Positions 57,226-64,000 of a DNA stretch of 64,000 bases are shown here, in pieces. The notes beneath the pieces were generated by a model that worked only from the letters and a program-made list of their open reading frames with translations, was not told the origin of the DNA and did not search any database. Every line of letters starts with the position of its first letter. The stretch's first letter is position 1. The position numbers were made by a program, and so were the translations under genes. This DNA is from Chrysaora quinquecirrha (Eukaryota > Cnidaria > Scyphozoa > Semaeostomeae > Pelagiidae): positions 8,721,686 through 8,785,685 of the forward strand of contig JACTAT010000060.1 of NCBI GenBank assembly GCA_014526335.1, in the 5' to 3' direction.

Positions 57226-58745
57226 ATGCCGAGGTTTGCAATTAATTATATTGTTCTTTTATGTATTTTTAATTTTGCTTCTCCATATGATATTTTTGGA
57301 GTTCTACAGAGAATGGAATAAATATAATTGATAATGCCTTCGTCATAAAAGGCAAAAATTTGCTTGACGTTGAGAGAATTGCTGCTGGCCTAAGCAGTCT
57401 TGCTTGGGGATTCACCGTGGACGAAACGTCATCTGAAAGCGCAACAAAAATGGGTTTCAAAACAAAAAGTGCTGGATTAATTTCGCAGACCCTGACTATA
57501 AAAAAATTAAGAAGAATCGGAAATCATCTATATGGCAATTCTTCTCTTATTACCCTTGAAGGGAGGATGGTCGAAAGGGGTGATTTTGACCCCGTGATCA
57601 GAAAGTGTGAGCATAATTCCTCAAGTTTTCGTGTCATCGTTGTTCTGACGAAGAATTGGACGAAAAATGATTATGGCGAAATATCAATTTATGATAAAAA
57701 TCAAGAGCTAATTAAATCCATCCACCCTAAGTACGGGAGAGCTGTTTTCCTCCCTTGTGAAATGGAATTTAAGATCTCGCCCCCTTCAATAAATGTTGAA
57801 ATGAGACATTATTTTCTTTTTGCTGAATTTGCAACTCACGAATCAAATAAATCTGCTACTGATGTGGAAGCAGTTGATGCAGGTCCACTGGCAAGTCTAA
57901 GCTCCTACCTTAAAGAGAAAGTTGATTTTGATGCTAGCAATTATATGAACATCATCCCAGAGAGTTACATAAAAAGGAAATTTTACACAAGTAAAGGAAA
58001 TAAAATATTTGTATTTGACAATGCTATTCCAAAGATTCTTGTAGATGGGGTAAAAAATTTCATCACAAATCATGCAGACTATTTTGAAGAACCAGTCATT
58101 GATGAAGCCTCAGCTGACAATGTGAAATGGATCATTTCCCTTGATGAGCCAGGATTTCAGGACCTCCCACTTTGGCTCATAATGAAGCAATTGCTGCGTC
58201 ATGTTGCTGGCAAGGACTTTTTTCCTTATGACACTTCATGTAATCATATTCGAAGAACTGATACAACATTTGTACATAAAGATATTTATACTAATGGCCC
58301 AGTTGAAGATGATGGTGCTGAGTACACAGTGTTACTTTACTTAAATTCCAATTTGAATGAGAATGATTATGGTGAAACTGGGTTCTATGAAAATGAAGAA
58401 GTGGTAGCTGCCGTGCTGCCAAAGTATGGAAGAGTTGTCGTATTTGATGGTGAAATTGATCATTCTGCCCACCCTTCAAGTCCCACTCTCGCTGGAGCAA
58501 GATATACCCTTGCAATCAAAACTGCCCCAAGTATCAAACTTGCAATGGAAAGATTTCTTTTGAATGATGGTGTGTCAAATTACACTGGTTTCTTAGAAAT
58601 GGCAAAGAAGCTAAAGGACCAAGGTGATCCCTCACAAGTGGCACTTGCAGATGATTTTCTAACAAAATTGTACAGTGGAAAATTAGGTAATAATGATGCC
58701 ATATTTTTAGCTCAACAACTACAAATTAATATAACTGAAAAGTGA
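57226..58745 (+). CDS. Secreted Fe(II)/2-oxoglutarate dioxygenase (prolyl-hydroxylase-like)
   Basis: The ATG at 57226 starts a signal-peptide-like segment (FAINYIVLLCIFNFA). The main frame opens just after, with a one-base shift at a T5 run near 57293-57297; joining them gives about 506 residues in one exon. The C-terminal half has the 2OG-Fe(II) motif: H-x-D in TTFVHKDIY, distal H in IDHSAHPSS and the 2OG-binding Arg in GARYTLAIKT. The N-terminal half repeats the core (NDYGEISIYDKN and HPKYGRAVFLP, like NDYGETGFYEN and LPKYGRVVVFD) but its HSAHPSS site reads KISPPS and its HxD is lost, so it is a degenerate duplicate. Proteins of this type hydroxylate peptides in the ER. The substrate is unknown and could be collagen-like. 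Confidence 0.82.
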
Positions 58746-59183
58746 TTTATTTTGTGACTATTTTGTTTGCTAGAAATTTTATTAGAGCAGCTTATATTTT
58801 GTACGAGGTACACAAAGTTTCTTTTCTGCAAGCAACCAGAGGCCTTATTATTTATTGAACAACTTTGTTATGTGTGTAGGGTAGGTTACGTATTTCATTT
58901 GCTTTGAGCTTTGAGCTGCTTTTGCACAGAAATTTGTTGTTTTTATTGCTATATTTATATGATTGCTGTGACCATTGTAATGCTATGATTATATTTACAG
59001 TACTGTCATGGTTATGACTATCAATTCTATACCTAAAATGACTCGTATCTAAGAACAAATGATTGTTAAGTTATATACTTTTTGTATTATGTTACTAATT
59101 CATTAGACTGGGAAGCATTAGACCAGTTCGGAAAGTAGACTTATTACTTTCGCCGCAGTCAACATCCCGCTCCAGCGACTTTT

Positions 59184-59483
59184 TGCGTGCGTTCTTTTGA
59201 GACTTTTTTCGGTGAATTCTTTGTTCTGGAGATTTCTCTTAGAGATCGAAAGCCCGTTCTTTGGACAACTCGCAAGAAAATCTGAGACTGGAGGCTCCAA
59301 ACTCTTCTGACTCCATAGCTGGAACATATCGCAGACTTCGCAGATAAATTGTTTCAAAATCAATTTCTCTAAAGTCTTCCGTTTTTCAAGAAAGTGCGTT
59401 TTTTGGCGTCTGTAACCAGAATTCTCTGAAGTCTACCTTTTTCAGAATTCAGAAGAGCTAAAAGTCCGAAAAGAACGCACCCT
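59184..59483. mobile_element. GGTGCGTTCTTTT-TIR MITE (59.2 kb)
   Basis: The left end is cgtgcgttcttttgagactt and the right end is gtccgaaaagaacgcaccc. It shares interior words with the 10644-10894 copy (gagatttctcttagagatcg; ttctctaaagtcttcc). About 300 bp, no coding. Confidence 0.7.
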
Positions 59484-59802
59484 CGTCGTCGACGTGTTCA
59501 ACCAGCAAGAAACTAGATCTTCTTGTTACTGTTGCCGAGAGTGGGACCAAAAGTCTGCTTTGCGAATCAACTGCTGCAAAAACGTGTCTGACCCTCGCGT
59601 CATACTTGGAAATTTTGAGCCTGAATATTCTTATAGACTGTATTCTTATAAAAAAAGGTGTGTATACCTATAAGCGAGTTCTCTCGCCTCCTCTTCGGGG
59701 TACTGTTTGTTTCTTTATGCGTCGCTGCTCGAGCGTGGAGCCAGAGTTCTTCTACTATTTCTTCATATTCCTACGTGCCTTCTTCCTGTCCCCCCATAGT
59801 TA

Positions 59803-60522
59803 GGGCCTTTGCACACTAGAGTACTTTTCCAAATTTTAGTAAGGATTAACAAATTAACACCTTTTTTCCTAGTGTGCAAGGACTTTTTTGCATTTTCTAC
59901 TATCCATAAATTCTAGTAAGGATGAAACAGGCCGACTAATTAAATATGGGCAGCTCCCGAGCTGCCCTTAATTCTGCCAATTGTCATCACGGATTAATTT
60001 CTTGACCTGAAGCGAAATTTTCTTGCTTTTTTCATTCGTTCTCGAAACAAGATGTCGGATGAAGAGTTTTTCATGCTTTTTATGATTGTTTTCTATTTGC
60101 TGGAGCAAAGCGGCCAGGGCAGAATGCAAAGAATGATGTTGGTATTATCTGCATATGTTAGACTATCACTTTTACAAATGCAACAAGCGGCATTAAGGTT
60201 CTTTATTCAACAATATTCTGAAGAGCTAAAGTCGGAGAACCCAGATTCTTAAATTTAATTCATGTTATTCACTAAATGTCGAAAATAGGCAATTTCAAAA
60301 TGAATATAATTCAAGTTGATGGTGCATTGAGGGTGAAAGAAAGAAAGAATCCTTCTCAGACGTTACGGTGAACCCTATCGAATCTGTCATCAGAAGTCGA
60401 AATGATTGATAGAGACTATTTCAGGGCATCAGGAATTTATGGTCGGAACTCAATAATTAGCAAATGCGCCCCACTGTTTGGTAGAATTTTGGCAGAATTT
60501 TAGGTCTAGTGTGCAAAGGGCC
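59803..60522. mobile_element. PIF/Harbinger-like derivative with TTA TSDs
   Basis: TIRs are gggcctttgcacactaga at the left and tctagtgtgcaaagggcc at the right, perfect over 18 bp, with TTA on both sides (59800-59802 and 60523-60525). TTA (TWA) duplications are typical of PIF/Harbinger elements. The element is 720 bp and lacks a transposase core; a short open frame at 60052-60252 is all that remains of possible coding. Confidence 0.82.
60052..60252 (+). pseudogene. Short ORF in the Harbinger derivative
   Basis: A 66-residue frame starting MSDEEFFMLFMIVFYLLEQS, lying entirely between the TIRs. An acidic MSDEE start followed by a hydrophobic helix recalls the N-termini of some Harbinger transposases, but the catalytic DDE region is absent. 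It is likely a remnant of a deleted autonomous element, not a host gene. Confidence 0.4.
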
Positions 60523-60804
60523 TTAATATTTTTTCCCAATTTAAAATTTCCGAAACCCCTCTGTGTTTTTATTAAATTAAAAATGACATAGCAAACACGA
60601 AGATGTAAAATTTGCGCTCAGTTTTAAAGGAACCTAGGATTGACGTTGCGGTGAATTTTCGTCCCACCTCCCAGCAATCAGGCACTTAAGAGTACACATA
60701 CACAGTTTATCATAAACGTTAATCATAGAGGTTCAGTTGTCTAGTTTTTTTCATCGCCAGGAACCACGCAGCTTCAAGGTATCGAATATCTTTGCGGCTA
60801 TTAA

Positions 60805-63687
60805 TTATGTTCCATTTTGCTGCATCATCAGATGCCTCGGCATTGGGAATACCACAGTTGAGTTTTCTCTTGAGAAATCGTTGTTAATGTTTGAAGCACT
60901 CGTAATTGTATTGCTGCATATGATTCTGATATGACTTTTGATGCTTCTTTTAGAGATTCTGCCGCTCGAAGTTCCCCCTCTGCTGCTACGACCTGGAAAT
61001 AGAAATGCTCCGTTGTCTTATTCGAGAGAGGGGAACTCCAATAGGATTGTAGATATACATTTGCCCGGGTGATTGGTAAATTAGCGATATTTCGCCCGGT
61101 TTATAGGTCCTGTTCTGTGACTTTTTGGCCTGCTTATAGGTCAGTAACAGTTTGTAAAATTTTTGCCCAAGTTAGGGTCTGTTAAATGAAAATACTCTAA
61201 TGGTTATGGGTAAATGTTATCTTTTAGTTTTCTTTTCTTTTTAGTTTCTTGTTTCCACGAATCACTACGAATACACTACGATACTCAAGTCGATTTGGTT
61301 GGACTGCTTGCGGTGGCGTAACAGAGACGTTTGGTTCGGGGCCGGTAGGGATTTAAAGATGGGGCATGGACAGCAAAGCGAAGTGAGCTCTGCGCGGGAA
61401 GGAAGTAGGCTTGAAGTTTTGAAATTTGAAAATTTTTGAAAACATGTCAATACGAACAGTTTGTCGGAGAACCCTTTGGGCCGGGACCCTTAGTTTAACT
61501 AAACTAAGGAAGCCTAAACTGCGCTACATCGCTGGCTGCTTGAAAGGCCGAAAAACTTGCTATAGTGCTATTATATGATTTCGATCTCGAAGTGACGCGT
61601 GCCTTGAACTCGTCAAAATGAGAGATGCTCCAACATATCTTACCCTTGCTTTTGCTTCTCTTGCAGCCTCTGCTTCAGCAGCCATTGACCTCTGAAGATG
61701 TTGTGGAAGTCGTAGATCCTTACTGAAAGGTAAGACGAATTTGCATGGACTAGACTTTGAGAAATTCATAAACTTTTCTTCCTCTCTATTTATTGAGGTC
61801 TTAGCGCTCCATGCGCTTCGGATATGGGCGAAGTAGGTTCTATGCTTTGCAAAGAATAAGATTTAGTCTTTCATTCCCCTCTTCAGCACTGATTTTTTCT
61901 CGAGTCAATCTCCAAAACTTTATAAGCCCGGCAAGTCCGGTTGAAAAAGCTTCTCAGTCCTCTGCTCCCCCCCCCCCGCCCCCAGTTCACAACAAGAAGT
62001 GCCAGTCCCTCTTAGCATGTAAAAGAAACTTGTAAACTTCAAACACAAGTGCTTTAGCAAATAGTAACTTACATTTCAACTCTTTCAACTTTGACTCCCC
62101 AAGGTGTTGTCGCTTCGTCAAGAATGTTCTAAAATTGAGCAACATAAAATTTGGTCTATCATTCTCCATCTATCATTATCCATCTATTGTTGTATGTCAC
62201 TTGTGAAAAAATCTATCCTAGTGTTAGCCATTCGTGATCAAATAAAAGTCTTAAGATTGGCACAACACTTACTTGAATAGCCTTGCTAACTCCTTCTCTA
62301 TCGAGTAAAGCGTCGGAGAGAGATTTTGTTCCAATGATATTTCTCAGTGTTGTTTGTGCCAGTAACTTCGTAGAACCAGCAACATTGCGGATTTTTGTTA
62401 CCGATCTTTTGGCATCTTTGACGCAGAAATACACCACAGCATCGACTGTTACAGTCACACTGTCCCTTGTTAATGCCTGTTGTAAAATAATACGGTTTTA
62501 AAAGTTCATAAATTGAAATTGGTTGTAGTCAAAGATAACTGCTGTAAATTTGGAGCATTAGCGTATGTCGGCCTGTCCTGTAACGGGAGCCAACTGACGA
62601 GGGGGGCAGTATGTGAGAATCAACCCCTGAGGATTTTGATTACACTATTTCCTTAATCGCAGGCACGTTTGATTAGAGAAAACACAAGAATACTTTTTGG
62701 TGATGCATCGTCTCACCCCTGAGAGACTAGTTTTTCCATACCCACCCATGTCTACCGATAAATTCTGTTTCTCGTGGTACCCATGTATAGAAAAAACAAC
62801 GAAATTTTTTACCTATTTGTACCAATATCTCAAATATTTGAACCTAGTTTAACGTCTGAGGCAACTCTAAATGCGGCAAAAAGGCCTTTGCGCTGAAAAC
62901 TAAAACGCACTTTTTACCAGGCTTTTCAAGACAATGCATGTCTAAAAGTTTTTTATATTTTACTACCCATGTGTAGAGAATTTTTATGGAAAACCAACCC
63001 ATATGTAGGGAAATTGGCGCTGAAAAAGTTACCGATTTGGGCGGCATGTCTAGTATAATGAACAATGGATGTTCCCCCGGGCTTCTCACCGTCTCCATCT
63101 ATCAGTGATTTGTAGTGACAGTAGCATACGTTAGCTCCTTGCAATTTGACAAAACATGGAGGGTCTGGTCTGGGGACTCTTAATTGCCGTTTACCAACAT
63201 GTTTGCCGGGGGAGAGAGATCTAACGCTGTTTCTAAAGTCAAAATAGTGTAAGTGTTCCAAGACTTTTGTCATTGTAGTCGTTCATATGCCTTTCGCGAA
63301 GTTGTGGCACAAATACGATCCCTTACAATGGAAGCATATGATAATACCGTGACAGTATGTAAGACTTTCTGCCTTCGTTATAACAATGAGGGAGACCGAA
63401 GCTATCGAGAATCGCTTACCTCTTGTGGCGGGATGTTGATCGTGACTGTTCTCATATCCACTTTTGAAATCTCGTCAACACAAGGAACGATGAAAAGGAG
63501 GCCTAGAATAAAGAATTGAACGGACATACAGAGACATCCAACTGTACATGATGCGCAATAAGCACCGGCCATGTACAATAAGAACCGGAAATGCAGTTTC
63601 AAGATATAACTTACCTGGACCCCTTGCACATCCAGGCAACACTCTACCAAGCCTGAAAATGACTGCTCTTTCGTATTCTTGAGTGAC
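60805..63687 (-). CDS. STOM: Stomatin/band 7 (SPFH) protein, 3' exons
   Basis: Exons, transcript order: 63687-63615, 63502-63420, 62476-62273, 62128-62073, 61722-61644 and 60992-60805, with matching phases. The SPFH sequence runs EYERAVIFRLGRVLPGC, VDMRTVTINIPPQE, DSVTVTVDAVVYF, TTLRNIIGTKSLSDALLDRE, TPWGVKVERVE, LQRSMAAEAEAAREAKAR and LQTLTTISQEK. These are the classic stomatin landmarks, including the conserved helical oligomerisation part. The N-terminal hydrophobic hairpin exon lies beyond the right edge. In the last exon, GAGAAAACTCAAC needs one more A (plus-strand T4 run near 60861-60864) to read EKNSTVVFPMPRHLM, the usual STOM ending, rather than an early stop. Stomatins scaffold cholesterol-rich membrane and modulate ion channels. 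Confidence 0.92.
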
Positions 63688-63814
63688 CTAACAATGAAGT
63701 TTCAAAAAGTGACAAAAAGCTAGGCAAAGTCGTTCAGGCATGGTGTTAGTATCATATGGCTAGCGTGATAGTGTGACGAATGCGAACTCGCTTTTGGACT
63801 GCTTATCTTCTTTA

Positions 63815-64000
63815 CGATAATAATGATCAGTATGATGATGTTGAGATGATAATGATTTCGACTAAGAGCATAAAGATAAGAATGGCCATAATCATGTTGA
63901 TTGCGTTGATGATGATTGTGATGATTACGATGATGATGATGATGATGATAGTGATGATGGTGATGCTGATAATGGTGATGATAATGATGATGAAAATGGT
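63815..64000 (+). repeat. (GAT)n microsatellite at the right edge
   Basis: gatgatgatgatgatgatag-type trinucleotides with interruptions, in the upstream stomatin intron, running off the window. Confidence 0.9.

Larger units (their letters stand above)
58746..60804. other. Intergenic region with two mobile elements
   Basis: Contains the GGTGCGTTCTTTT MITE at 59184-59483 and the Harbinger derivative at 59803-60522. The stomatin 3' UTR (-) lies at its right end. I see no other gene. Confidence 0.55.

Overview
The window looks like an animal nuclear genome, most likely a cnidarian of the coral or sea-anemone type. It has short exons with GT..AG introns, AT-rich non-coding DNA, human-like ABL, RPAP2, FLCN, TOR1AIP, HDHD3 and stomatin genes, and families typical of Cnidaria (ShKT, SUEL lectin, MAM, a gustatory-receptor-like 7TM protein). 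The clade is an inference from gene content. There are no bacterial operons and no CRISPR array.

Layout, left to right: the 3' end of an ABL tyrosine kinase (+, to 3612); RPAP2, the RNA polymerase II CTD phosphatase (+, 5561-11938), convergent with an HDHD3-like HAD protein (-, 12635-13471); a two-exon, 126-residue PAH-like protein (-, 14080-15128); an 11-exon secreted protein with three SUEL lectin domains and an active-looking chymotrypsin-fold protease (-, 16307-26776); signal-peptide and ShKT exons (+, 28449-32551), then a complete signal peptide-ShKT-ShKT-MAM gene (+, 34792-44322) with an intronless GPCR nested antisense in one intron (38992-40212). Next come a torsin-activator LAP1-like gene (-, 44962-47062); a 73-residue AK5-N-terminus/RIIa-like gene (-, 47524-48040) divergent from an intronless folliculin gene (+, 48296-49977); a seven-TM gustatory-receptor-like gene (-, 50510 to about 55.6 kb); an intronless secreted 2-oxoglutarate dioxygenase (+, 57226-58745); and a stomatin gene (-, 60805-63687) whose 5' end lies outside the window.

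Between and inside the genes is a dense population of non-autonomous repeats: a tRNA-derived SINE family (at least seven copies), several terminal-inverted-repeat or foldback families, a PIF/Harbinger derivative with TTA target duplications, two LINE 3' ends, an interstitial CCCTAA tract, and many mini- and microsatellites. Two related foldback elements are built from GTGGTGG-containing tandem repeats, with a 64-bp period in the larger one.

The genes are housekeeping and sensory/secretory genes with no sign of working as one pathway. The most functional local arrangement is the AK5N-like/FLCN bidirectional promoter, which carries three CATGTG E-boxes in 36 bp, two of them perfect M-boxes (TCATGTGA). 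Six or more otherwise intact genes need a one-base change to stay in frame, usually at a homopolymer. That points to sequencing or assembly indels rather than pseudogenes.
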